Translations under genes and position numbers: made by a program | Source of the DNA: Pomphorhynchus laevis | Taxonomy: Eukaryota > Acanthocephala > Palaeacanthocephala > Echinorhynchida > Pomphorhynchidae | Assembly (NCBI GenBank): GCA_012934845.2 | Contig: WNNJ02001497.1 | Location: 62,001-126,000 of the forward strand | DNA length: 64,000 nt | Direction of reading: 5' to 3' | In this document: positions 1 to 9,319 of the stretch, piece by piece | Layout of the letters: each line of letters begins with the position of its first letter | How positions within the stretch are numbered: position 1 is the stretch's first letter | Notes under the pieces: model-generated | Seen by the model: only the letters and a program-made list of their open reading frames with translations | The model's database searches: none | Told to the model about the DNA's origin: nothing

Positions 1-2290
1 AGTTAAATGCTCCTTAAGATCGTCCCTCCTTTTAAACTATTCTTGTCTAGCCCTGTCTTGTATAGCTATATCACTTTGTTAAAGCGGAAAACGTATCAGT
101 ATAGCCAATATCTATATATGGTCAGAGAAAATTCACAAGAACCGTGAGCTCCTGGGCCGTATTTTGGGTAGTGCCTATGACATTTTACTCTGTGACTCTA
201 ACGACAGAACTGGTCGTTGGATTAATGCAGTACTCCGCAAGGACAGGAACGACTACCTTATTCATAAACCACCTTCCCCCACCTTTCATTGCTTAACAAC
301 CAATTCTCTAATCTACATATTACTGCTTTAAAATATGTGGTTGTTAAAATCCATCTGTATTGAGCGGCCACACCAAAAACAGACAACCTCTCATGACCTA
401 ATTCGTTGGCGGATATAAGAAGATACGTTGCTTAGAAGGAGGTTTCAGTTAGATCCCATCAGAGTGGCTTTCTTTCAGGCAGCTATCTAACTCTTTCCCA
501 GAATTGGTAATGAGAGTTTGACCGAATTTAATTCCTGCCTATCATCGCAAGCTACCGTGTTTCTTTCGACTAACTATAAAGGTCGTATTTAAATCCCGCT
601 CCAACAAACTCAAGGTTATGACTAAAATGCTACACCTTCCCAATTTCTCTATTTCCACCATACAGGCCCGCTCGAATAAATACTGGAGCTCTATATATAG
701 GTTCCACCTGAGCAGAGGTAGGGTAGCCTTGCTCATATTAAACCTTCTGTCTTCCTTTTGCAAGATATTCAAGAAAGAGAAATTTGTCTGTTGGAAAAAA
801 AGGACTGTGGGTTGGATTGGGGGCGTTGGCCTTGACAGAGTTTTGGAAGAGTAACTATCCCTACATAACTATGGAGTCACTTAATCTCCCCAACCAATCC
901 CACCTTGGTGTGACTTCAGGAGTAGAGACTTATCTGTTACAGATATACTTAACTTTTGGGGTCCATTTCCGGGCACCTCAAAATCCGTCGCTTCACTATC
1001 TTCTAGGGTCTGCCAGCTTTTGACAGCCGATCAAAGAAGAGAAGTGGCCGTCACAATGCGTTTAGCCTCATTATCCGATGTAGCCGGTATCAATATTGGT
1101 CGTAGGATTTTTTTACCCAAGCGTACTCCGGTCTCATGTCCTGAGGGACCTGCGGCCCATTTTGATTCAAAACTCCCTCATCTCCATCTGCGAAAGAGCG
1201 CTTGCATGTAGAATCTGCGACTATTCTAGTAGGTGTAAGATGATCCCATCGAGTTTCCATAGGTTTGTCAAAGGGCGATCGGTCCATCCAGCTATAGGTG
1301 AAGTGCATCAGTTTTGTCGGAATAACTGTCAACAACTCCCTGTGGCTGTTTTCCTAGACTTTTCTGTTGAATTTGACGGCATCTCCATTCCCTTCGTTAT
1401 CTCCACTCTCAGGTCCCTCGGTTTGCCTGAGAGAAGTGTTAATAGGGTGGAGATATTACTGTACGCCAAGCGCTTCTACTATGAAGACGACCTTGATGCG
1501 CGTCAGTTCTACTCTATTACGGGTGTGCATCAAGGCTCTCCATTTTTTTCCTATCTTATATCTTATTGCCTCCATTGTACTATTCAAGAATTTAAAACGT
1601 GATCAACATCTTGTGGTATACGCTTATGATACCACAGCCCTGTTCTCTGGTCGCAGGGTGCAAAGATGTAGTCTCGGAAATCAGTCGCTTAATTTTAAGA
1701 TTAACAGACCAGCTGACCCCATCCAATCTTATTTTTTACTCCTCCAAATCGCAGGTGGTTGTCTTTCATGGCACTCCTTCTACAAAGAAAAATTAAAGAG
1801 ACAAGCATCAGCTCTATCTTCCATATTGACTATTCAACTACACCTCCCTTCATAAGTCGATTAAAATAACTGGGGTTCAGTGTTACGGTGAACTGGTCGG
1901 CGAAAGCTGACCTAGATAGACTTAAACGTACCTTAAGAAAGCTAGGTGGGCCCTGAAACGGTCTCAGCATCTGTCATTGAATGGGAAACCCAAGTGCGCC
2001 TTTGAGGTACTTGGGCTATTTCGGGATTAGTCTTTGTTTTGAGAGAACGTCCCCCAGAGCAAAGACTAATGTTTCTCAAGCTCGTCAACCGTGATTACTT
2101 AACATAGTCCGCCTCGATTGGACTCTTCAGGGGTGAAAAACCCAGATGGTTCAGTCAGAGAGCGGCGTGTGGGATTAGCTAGAGGGCTCAGGTCCCGCTT
2201 GACCTGAGTCCGTGACAATATTGTGAAGACTGAATGTCTTGATTTGGTTTGTCGTGTCTTGAACTGTTGTCTGTTTGGCTCAATTAAGCT
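1..2290 (+). mobile_element. Relic of an L1/Tx1-like non-LTR retrotransposon
   Basis: This is a decayed LINE copy cut off by the left edge of the window. An endonuclease remnant lies near 120-340: one frame reads ILLCDSNDRTGRW and then PPSPTFH, resembling the DxN and PTF blocks of LINE apurinic endonucleases. A reverse-transcriptase remnant lies at 1100-1790. It has FVKGRSVHPAI (the F.KGR.I block of L1/Tx1 types), FLDFSVEFDGI (the first catalytic aspartate block), GVHQGSPFFSYL (the GxxQGxPxSP block) and a degraded AYDTTALFSG in place of A(Y/F)ADDTALFSG. The reading frame shifts several times between these blocks, so no protein can be made. The 3' end is not defined; similarity fades near 2290. 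The clade call rests on the KGR and LFSG blocks and is less secure than the LINE call. Confidence 0.7.
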
Positions 2291-2299
2291 TTTCAATAA

Positions 2300-4300
2300 T
2301 TTTTTTATCTCACACCATACAAAGCAGTCTTTATTTCTTCAAATTTCTTCCCGATAAAATTGCGATATTTTAAAAGACAACTCATTTAGCATTTATCATT
2401 TTGCATCAGGTATTTATCGGTGCAGCCTATCTTACCTATAGAAAAAATTCCAAGTACATGAAAAACAAATCCAATAATGGCGTTTTGTTGATTAAATGTT
2501 ATTGATGCAGGCATATCTACAAGTATAAATCTTAAAAAGTAAACCATTGCAATCCAATATATATGAGGTAATGTTTAATTATTCAAGACGAAAAACTGGA
2601 TGAAAATGACGAGAATAGGATGTGCAAAACGCCAATATAATCGAAATCATATGACTAAAAAAGTAACACTGTTGCCGGAATATTATGTATACGCCAATAT
2701 TATGTGTAAATCATTAATCATAATTATGAAAATTTAAAATTTTAGTGTAAATCATAAATGCTTGATAAAACTATCTAAAAAATTTACGATTAAATAATAA
2801 AGTTCAAAATATGGGATTTCCTCGAAATGTTAAGCATAAATATTTTTTATCCTTAAAATTTAAGAATAAAACTCAAAATATTTCACAGAATCGGACTATA
2901 TTTACAATATATGTAATAATATTGAAAAATAATTTTAAATATGAGATTTATTATTAATTATTATTAAATAATTATTATATAATAACTATATAATAATAGT
3001 AGTATATAATAATAGTAGTATATAATAATAGTAGTATATAATAATAGTATATATATAATTAGTAATAATAGTAATCATATTCCGGTTAATTATTTTGAAT
3101 TTCTAATAGATTTATTTTATTTTAAAAATTAAATAATAATTTAAATTATAAATCTATAAAGGCAAATGAGATTATAATTTTCTCGTTCAATAGTTTGTGA
3201 TAAAATAATAAAAAATTTTAATTTTTTTAGTATATCAAAGGAATATACTTGTCATAAATGAAATAATTTTTAATTTATTTTCTAGTGATTGAAACCCTTC
3301 AAACAATAGAAACGATCATAGATAATTCTGACTCCACGTTTAGTCATTTCAAGTTCGCATTTAACTTACTCAATCATTATATTTTGGCGAGCGTAAGTTA
3401 TTAATCCGCTGGCACATCAACATCTTCCAGAACATAAGGATAAAGATTTTGATTTTTCATAGCACAGTGAAAATATCTTTTATAATTATTTATTTTATAA
3501 TTTATCTTATGCATCAAAATAGTTTTGAACAGATAAAATCAAAAGTGATAATTTGAGATTAGACAGTCACAGGCTACTTAATGAAGCAAGCGGCATTGTC
3601 CCGCTGCACCATAACGCTCAATCGTTGCATAAGCCAATTACAAATGCTATTTCACATAATTTTTGTTACGTGTATGAATTCACGTATTGTTAGTGTCGTC
3701 GCCGTATCGACTTCAATACTATAGATCCAAAATCGGTTGAAATAAATCACAAATATCTATTTAAAATGATTATATAAAATAGATAATTGTATCGGTATGA
3801 CTAATATTAAAAATTCTTTGAGATACAAATGTGTCTCTAAAAAACAGAGACAAGTATGCAAGTAACGTTGGGTGTGCAATGAAGTACAAATGTATAGTTG
3901 ATTTTAAAGATTACGAAACTTGATAACATAATGAAAACCTTAATTTAAGAATAAGTCTTATTCTTAACAAAACCAATATTAATGATAAAGAAGGTGTATA
4001 TCCAGATATGAACATTAAATTAACATCAATTAAAACTACTATTAATTTATATCGTAAAGATGACATATTTAAATTTACAAGAAACATATTTTTGCATGAG
4101 CATTCATGCATACCATATAATATAAAATATAATACATTAAATAATGAAATTTTAAGAATTGCAACAATATGTAATGATATTAGCTTACTATAAAAGTTAT
4201 TTTTATAGGTTACTATAAAAATAACATCAAACAGAAAATAGTAAAATATATAAATCAACACAATAATATAAAGAATAAATTTAAACTCTTAAGTGGTAAA
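2300..4300. other. AT-rich gap without recognised genes
   Basis: No protein match or RNA gene is visible. Short open frames such as 3911-4261 (-) have the biased composition expected of random AT-rich DNA. The only structure is the 16-bp microsatellite listed separately. Confidence 0.6.
2987..3056. repeat. Microsatellite, 16-bp unit tatataataatagtag
   Basis: Four near-identical units of tatataataatagtag occur in a row, the last one running into a (TA)n stretch. Confidence 0.9.
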
Positions 4301-4516
4301 TTTTTATGGATGGATAATAAATAATATACTTTGCATTAGAATAAGATACTAGATAGTTATTTCAGAGGAAATACATCATTAGCATGTATTTGGCCCCGCT
4401 GCCATGTTGGGTAGAGAAGTTAGGGGCCGAAACCTGATAGCATAGCAGTTCCTCCTGATGACCTCTAATTCTTATTCTGATACAACGTCTGTTATTTATT
4501 AGTCAATTCATAAAAA
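4301..4516 (+). mobile_element. Fold-back MITE-like element, copy 1
   Basis: The first 53 bases (tttttatggatggataat...) are an imperfect inverted copy of the last 53 bases (4464-4516, ending attcataaaaa), and weaker inverted similarity continues inward. The centre holds a hairpin with arms ggcccc/ggggcc. No coding sequence is present. Related copies lie at 8200-8290 and 27901-28202, so this is a dispersed family. A clear target-site duplication is not visible, so the superfamily cannot be named. Confidence 0.55.
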
Positions 4517-4781
4517 TGACGTTTATTTTAAATTTCAATTTTTTAACTTGATTTAAATTATAGAAAATCTAAAAACAATTATTAATTTTATTATTTAATT
4601 ATTAAATTTTGATTTAGCATTATTATGTTTTGTTTATTTTATAATTATATTAAATACGTAGACTCAGTTAGCTGATTTAATTTATACAAAATCAATTATT
4701 CAAAAGATGCAATGTAAAACTGTAATTAGGTTTACAGTGAAAATTGTCGTAATTAATTGCTTATGTTAGTCATATGAAGTC
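4517..4781. other. AT-rich spacer before the ribozyme array
   Basis: Low-complexity AT-rich sequence; nothing recognised. Confidence 0.5.
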
Positions 4782-4793
4782 ATTTCGATACTC

Positions 4794-4874
4794 GTGCCGT
4801 CCGCCGGTTCTCCTCTGCATTCAGTAGTGGGAGATACCTGGCACTAATGAGTCAAAATAATGACGAAACGATAC
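4794..4874 (+). ncRNA. Hammerhead ribozyme 1 (type a, core altered)
   Basis: Predicted cleavage is after C4801. The core reads CTAATGA at 4844 instead of CTGATGA, a change at an invariant position, so this copy is probably inactive. Stem II GTCA/TGAC and GAAAC are intact. Confidence 0.7.
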
Positions 4875-4951
4875 CTGGTATCGTTTTTCGATTATTTCGT
4901 GACTACTACGTATTTTTATTTTTCCCAAAACTGCAAGTATACCAATTACTC

Positions 4952-5033
4952 GTGCCGTCTGCCGGTCCTCCTCTGCATCCAGTAGTGGGAGGTATCTGGC
5001 ACTGATGAGTCAAAATAATGACGAAACGGTACC
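4952..5033 (+). ncRNA. Hammerhead ribozyme 2 (type b, intact)
   Basis: GTC cleavage is after C4959 and CTGATGA begins at 5002. Stem III gtgccgt pairs along its full length with acggtac (one G-U). Stem I pairs tgccgg with ctggca and then cctcc with ggagg, separated by a small internal loop. All core positions are present. Confidence 0.85.
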
Positions 5034-5250
5034 TGGTATCGTTTTATCGATTCTTTCGTGGCTGCCACATCATACAAACAGAAAAATGTCCACGGAAATC
5101 TCTAATTTTCTTGTAAAATACAAATAAGTTAGCAGATAAATAGAGAGAATGCGCTGGCATTAGCCAATGCTCTTAGCTAATGATCTTTTTGGTGAAGCAT
5201 GTATCTAGTTTGCAAGAAATTTTCTAGCTCTAAGTATCTTTGACATACTC

Positions 5251-5330
5251 GTGCGTCTGCCGGTTCTCCTCTGCATCCAGTAGTGGGAGATACCTGGCAC
5301 TGATGAAACAAAATAATGACGAAACGATAC
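5251..5330 (+). ncRNA. Hammerhead ribozyme 3 (type a, weak stem II)
   Basis: Cleavage is after C5257 and CTGATGA begins at 5300. Stem II reads AACA/TGAC instead of GTCA/TGAC, which breaks two pairs. Stem III is one base shorter on the 5' side (gtgcgt), leaving a bulged A. Confidence 0.7.
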
Positions 5331-5407
5331 CTGGTATCGTTTTTCGATTATTTCGTGACTACTACGTATTTTTATTTTTCCCAAAACTGCAAGTATACCA
5401 ATTACTC

Positions 5408-5489
5408 GTGCCGTCTGCCGGTCCTCCCCTGCATCCAGTAGTGGGAGGTATCTGGCACTGATGAGTCAAAATAATGACGAAACTGTACC
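5408..5489 (+). ncRNA. Hammerhead ribozyme 4 (type b)
   Basis: Cleavage is after C5415 and CTGATGA begins at 5458. Core and stem II are intact. Stem III pairs gtgccgt with actgtac, with one mismatch. Confidence 0.83.
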
Positions 5490-5706
5490 TGGTATCGTTT
5501 TATCGATTCTTTCGTGGCTGCCACATCATTCAAACAAAAAAATGTCCACGGAAATCTCTAATTCCCTTGTAAAATACAAATAAGTTAGCAGATAAATAGA
5601 GAGAATGCGCTGGCATTAGCCAATGCTCTTAGCTAATGATCTTTTTGGTGAAGCATGTATCTAGTTTGCAAGAAATTTTCAGGCTCTAAGTATCTTTGAC
5701 ATACTC

Positions 5707-5787
5707 GTGCCGTCTGCCGGTTCTCCTCTGCATCCAGTAGTGGGAGATACCTGGCACTGATGAGACAAAATAATGACGAAACGATAC
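5707..5787 (+). ncRNA. Hammerhead ribozyme 5 (type a, weak stem II)
   Basis: Cleavage is after C5714 and CTGATGA begins at 5757. Stem II reads GACA/TGAC, with one broken pair. Confidence 0.75.
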
Positions 5788-5860
5788 CTGGTATCGTTTT
5801 TCGATTATTTCGTAACTGCTACGTATTTTTTTACGAAAACTGCAAGTATACCAATTACTC

Positions 5861-5941
5861 GTGCCGTCTGCCGGTCCTCCTCTGCATCCAGTAGTGGGAG
5901 GTATCTGGCACTGATGAGTCAAAATAATGACGAAACTGTAC
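5861..5941 (+). ncRNA. Hammerhead ribozyme 6 (type b)
   Basis: Cleavage is after C5868 and CTGATGA begins at 5911. Core and stem II are intact; stem III has one mismatch (actgtac). Confidence 0.83.
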
Positions 5942-6159
5942 CTGGTATCATTTTATCGATTCTTTCGTGGCTGCCACATCATACAAACAGAAAAATGTTC
6001 ACGGAAATCTCTAATTTTCTTGTAAAATACAAATAAGTTAGCAGATAAATAGAGAGAATGCGCTGGCATTAGCCAATGCTCTTAGCTAATGATCCTTTTG
6101 GTGAAGCATGTATCTAGTTTGCAAGAAATTTTCTAGCTCTAAGTACCTTCGACATACTC

Positions 6160-6240
6160 GTGCCGTCTGCCGGTTCCCCTCTGCATCCAGTAGTGGGAGA
6201 TACCTGGCACTGATGAGTCAAAATAATGAAGAAACTATAC
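6160..6240 (+). ncRNA. Hammerhead ribozyme 7 (type a, stem II changed)
   Basis: Cleavage is after C6167 and CTGATGA begins at 6210. The closing base of stem II, just before GAAA, is A instead of C (GTCA/TGAA). Confidence 0.73.
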
Positions 6241-6313
6241 CTGGTATCGTTTTTCGATTATTTCGTGACTGCTACGTATTTTTTTACGAAAACTGCAAGT
6301 ATACCAATTACTC

Positions 6314-6394
6314 GTGCCGTCTGCCGGTCCTCCTCTGCATCCAGTAGTGGGAGGTATCTGGCACTGATGAGTCAAAATAATGACGAAACTGTAC
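6314..6394 (+). ncRNA. Hammerhead ribozyme 8 (type b)
   Basis: Cleavage is after C6321 and CTGATGA begins at 6364. Core and stem II are intact; one stem III mismatch. Confidence 0.83.
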
Positions 6395-6613
6395 CTGGTA
6401 TCGTTTTATCGATTCTTTCGTGGCTGCCACATCATTCAAACAGAAAAATGTCCACGGAAATATCTAATTTCCTTGTAAAATACAAATAAGTTAGCATATA
6501 AATAGAGAGAATGCGCTGGCATTAGCCAATGCTCTTAGCTAATGATCCTTTTGGTGAAGCATGTATCTAGTTTGCAAGAAATTTTCTAGCTCTAAGTTCC
6601 ATTTGACATACTC

Positions 6614-6693
6614 GTGCGTCTGTCGGTTCTCCTCTGCATCCAATAGTGGGAGATACCTGGCACTGATGAGTCAAAATAATGACGAAACGATAC
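6614..6693 (+). ncRNA. Hammerhead ribozyme 9 (type a)
   Basis: Cleavage is after C6620 and CTGATGA begins at 6663. Core and stem II are intact. The 5' strand of stem III is the short form gtgcgt, and stem I has one change (tgtcgg). Confidence 0.78.
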
Positions 6694-6770
6694 CTGGTAT
6701 CGTTTTTCGATTATTTCGTGACTACTACGTATTTTTATTTTTCCCAAAACTGCAAGTATACCAATTACTC

Positions 6771-6851
6771 GTGCCGTCTGCCGGTCCTCCTCTGCATCCA
6801 GTAGTGGGAGGTATCTGGCACTGATGAGTCAAAATAATGACGAAACGGTAC
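6771..6851 (+). ncRNA. Hammerhead ribozyme 10 (type b, intact)
   Basis: Cleavage is after C6778 and CTGATGA begins at 6821. Like ribozyme 2, stem III (gtgccgt with acggtac) pairs along its full length. Confidence 0.85.
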
Positions 6852-7069
6852 CTGGTATCGTTTTATCGATTCTTTCGTGGCTGCCACATCATACAAACAG
6901 AAAAATGTCCACGGAAATCTCTAATTTTCTTGTAAAATACAAATAAGTTAGCAGATAAATAGAGAGAATGCGCTAGCATTAGCCAATGCTCTTAGCTAAT
7001 GATCCTTTTGGTGAAGCATGTATCTAGTTTGCAAGAAATTTTCTAGCTCTAAGTACCTTTGACATACTC

Positions 7070-7149
7070 GTGCGTATGCCGGTTCTCCTCTGCATCCAGT
7101 AGTGGGAGATACCTGGCACTGATGAGTCAAAATAATGACGAAACGATAC
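7070..7149 (+). ncRNA. Hammerhead ribozyme 11 (type a, GTA site)
   Basis: The cleavage triplet is GTA (after A7076) instead of GTC. It still fits the NUH rule but is usually slower. CTGATGA begins at 7119; stem II is intact. Confidence 0.75.
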
Positions 7150-7222
7150 CTGGTATCGTTTTTCTATTATTTCGTGACTGCTACGTATTTTTTTACCAAA
7201 ACTGCAAGTATACCAATTACTC

Positions 7223-7303
7223 GTGCCGTCTACCGGTCCTCCTCTGCATCCAGTAGTGGGAGGTATCTGGCACTGATGAGTCAAAATAATGACGAAACTG
7301 TAC
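7223..7303 (+). ncRNA. Hammerhead ribozyme 12 (type b)
   Basis: Cleavage is after C7230 and CTGATGA begins at 7273. Core and stem II are intact. One stem I pair is lost (taccgg opposite ctggca). Confidence 0.8.
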
Positions 7304-7376
7304 CTGGTATCGTTTTATCGATTCTTTCGTGGCTGCTACGTATTTTTTACGAAAACTGCAATTATACCAAATACTC

Positions 7377-7426
7377 GTGCCGTCTGCCGGTCCTCTTCTG
7401 CATCCAGTAGTGGGAGGTATCTGGCA
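7377..7426 (+). ncRNA. Truncated hammerhead ribozyme 13
   Basis: Stem III strand, GTC site (after C7384) and the whole stem I hairpin are present. The sequence then leaves the repeat before CTGATGA, so there is no catalytic core. Confidence 0.75.
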
Positions 7427-7485
7427 TTATTTTAATTACACATCACGTATTTTTTACGAAAACTCTGCTAGTATACCAAATTCAA

Positions 7486-8199
7486 AATTATACACACAAC
7501 ATACTCACAACTTCTTGAAATCTGTGATTCTACACTTGTATGTGGATATAAAAGAAAAAAAAGAAATTAAGCAGATTAAAATGAAATTAAAAAGAAATTA
7601 AGCAAGCGAAAAGTTTATTTTGAAACAGATTATACGCGGTTGTCTATCAATTGTGCGATTTAGAAAAATATTATTTTATCCTCGATTGTATACGCTAAAC
7701 TCTTAAAAATTTATTTAATTTAATTGGCTAAGCGCTTTGTTTCATTCTATTTATTAAAGCTTTTTAATAAAATTGAATATTTTCTTGCCTTTTATTGCAT
7801 TTTAGTTTTTACATTACCTTACGCGGTTTTCAATCCTGAATATTAAGTTAGCTGTTTCATTAAAGTATTTATTAGTTAGATTTTATATTGTCGGTTTAGA
7901 AAATTTGCATCGACAAGGTCGCTTAAAATGGTAACAATGATGACGACTAAAGTTAAAATTTACGGTTAAATGTCACTTGAATAAAATATTAATTATGATA
8001 TAAAAACCTTTTACTGATTAAACAAACCACGCAATGAGAATTAATGATACGGTGTATTCAACGTCCATCAATGAAAATATGTATCACATCCTCAATTTTA
8101 ACAAACCGTTGATCATATTAGCTGATAAATGTTTAAAGCGACATAGGAATCAGATAAGCTAGTTGAGTATGTGTATTTTATATTGTAATGCATTTTATA
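7486..8199. other. AT-rich gap
   Basis: No gene, RNA or repeat recognised. Confidence 0.5.
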
Positions 8200-8290
8200 T
8201 GCTAATGACGTTTTCCTCTGATGAAATTTGATTATCTAGTGTACCTTATTCTAATACAAGGTATATTGTTTATTATCCATCCATAAAAAT
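8200..8290 (-). mobile_element. Fold-back MITE-like element, copy 2 (one end only)
   Basis: The reverse complement matches the left 90 bases of the 4301-4516 element, including the terminal tttttatggatggataata and the cagaggaaa and cattagcat blocks. The right half is missing. Confidence 0.55.
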
Positions 8291-8624
8291 GTTTCGTTTA
8301 ATAGTTTAAATTAATTTTTAATAATATTGTGTTGATTTATATATTTTACTATTTAATCAACTATTTTGATTATTTTTGTTTATTTTTATGTATCTATTTT
8401 ATAAATAGATACATTGATAAATATTGTATCAATGATATATCTGTAATATATAATCAATAATATATCTGAAAATATTTGTATTTTTATATCTATCATAACA
8501 GATAAAAGGTGTCCCATTGGAACATGATTTTGAAGAAAATAATGAATAAATGACTTTGAAAAAGGCCAATATCGTTACATATAGCAATTCTTCTGGTTGT
8601 GGCACAATATTATCCTCACATGTA
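8291..8624. other. AT-rich gap
   Basis: Short TA-rich duplications (atcaataatatatctg) only; nothing else recognised. Confidence 0.4.
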
Positions 8625-8826
8625 TTGATCTTATTTTTGATACCGCAGGACGCTACTAATCAGTCTGGGTAAGTCTCATCAGCTGCTGACCCAGACCTAC
8701 ATTTCACGTTTCGACCCTTATTATCTGCTTACTCCGTACACTAGTGCTGATCGGATTTAAACTCAGAACGTCTGCACCGCGTTCAACGCTACATATACTT
8801 GGCTGGCTGCTCCAGTGGTGTAGATA
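8625..8826 (-). mobile_element. Possible tRNA-derived SINE
   Basis: This is an island of more balanced composition inside AT-rich DNA. On the minus strand, a B-box-like GAGTTTAAATCC stands about 40 bases downstream of an A-box-like AGCCAAGTATATG, the spacing of an internal RNA polymerase III promoter. Further along is a perfect 8-bp hairpin, gtctgggt...acccagac. No second copy occurs in the window and no A tail is clear, so the call is tentative. Confidence 0.3.
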
Positions 8827-9319
8827 TACATTGATGTATATTACTTTTGGTAAGGGATCGCAATCTAACAATCAAATTTTTTTATAAAAATATTGAAAAA
8901 TTTATCAAGAAAATAGGCTTATATAGGTTTATGATAGGTTTATCTCAATAAACCTATCATAATGTAAGTACATAATGATAGTTGTATAATTTATCATATA
9001 AAAATTATTACGTCTTAATGCTTAAATTGTCTCAAAAGTAATTCCTAATCTCTTGTATTTTATGAATATGACGATGCTAACCATGGAAGTATTAGATAAA
9101 CAATCCGCAACTTATAAAATTCAAGACATGTCAACTTGAAAATTTTACCTCTGGCCGCGAGGGAAGAGACAACAATAAAAAAGATCCTTAATACTTGGCT
9201 TCCACGTTTCATTTCGCCAACAAACATAACATGATTTTGGTCTCATGTAATTGCATATTTGTACATTAGATAAATTAAGATAATAAACTCAATAGGAAGA
9301 TCAATAAAAGACAAGATTT
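8827..9319. other. AT-rich gap
   Basis: A short perfect inverted repeat (aataggttta/taaacctat type) lies at about 8925-8965; otherwise nothing recognised. Confidence 0.4.

Larger units (their letters stand above)
4782..7485 (+). repeat. Tandem hammerhead-ribozyme satellite array
   Basis: About six units of about 455 bp stand head to tail; the unit start actcgtgc recurs at 4790, 5247, 5703, 6156, 6610 and 7066. Each unit holds two diverged copies (type a, then type b) of a domain of about 155 bp plus one spacer of about 145 bp. Every domain carries the parts of a type III hammerhead ribozyme in order: a stem III strand gtgccgt, the cleavage triplet GTC, a stem I hairpin, CTGATGA, stem II GTCA/TGAC with loop AAATAA, GAAA, and the closing stem III strand. 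Cleavage sites alternate at 153-158 and 299-300 nt, so a self-cleaving transcript would fall into RNAs of these two sizes. No protein is encoded. The last domain is truncated near 7426 and a shredded partial unit follows to about 7485. Known relatives in kind are hammerhead satellites of schistosomes, cave crickets and newts, and retrozymes. Those metazoan ribozymes are mostly type I. Confidence 0.88.

Noticed and set aside
4405-4475. Second hammerhead at the fold-back element (GAAAC near 4429 and CTGATGA near 4456)
   Set aside because: The words fall in inverted-repeat arms, the required stems I and III are not formed, and the sister copy at 27901 has lost both words.
4865-4890. Type I reading of the ribozymes using the downstream hairpin as stem III
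   Set aside because: The bases after the downstream hairpin do not pair with those before CTGATGA, so stem I could not form; the upstream GTC with stem I hairpin fits much better.
4783-7410. Small overlapping frames of 65-91 codons in the ribozyme array
   Set aside because: They are read-through of the tandem repeat on both strands; each repeats the same short peptide without any domain.
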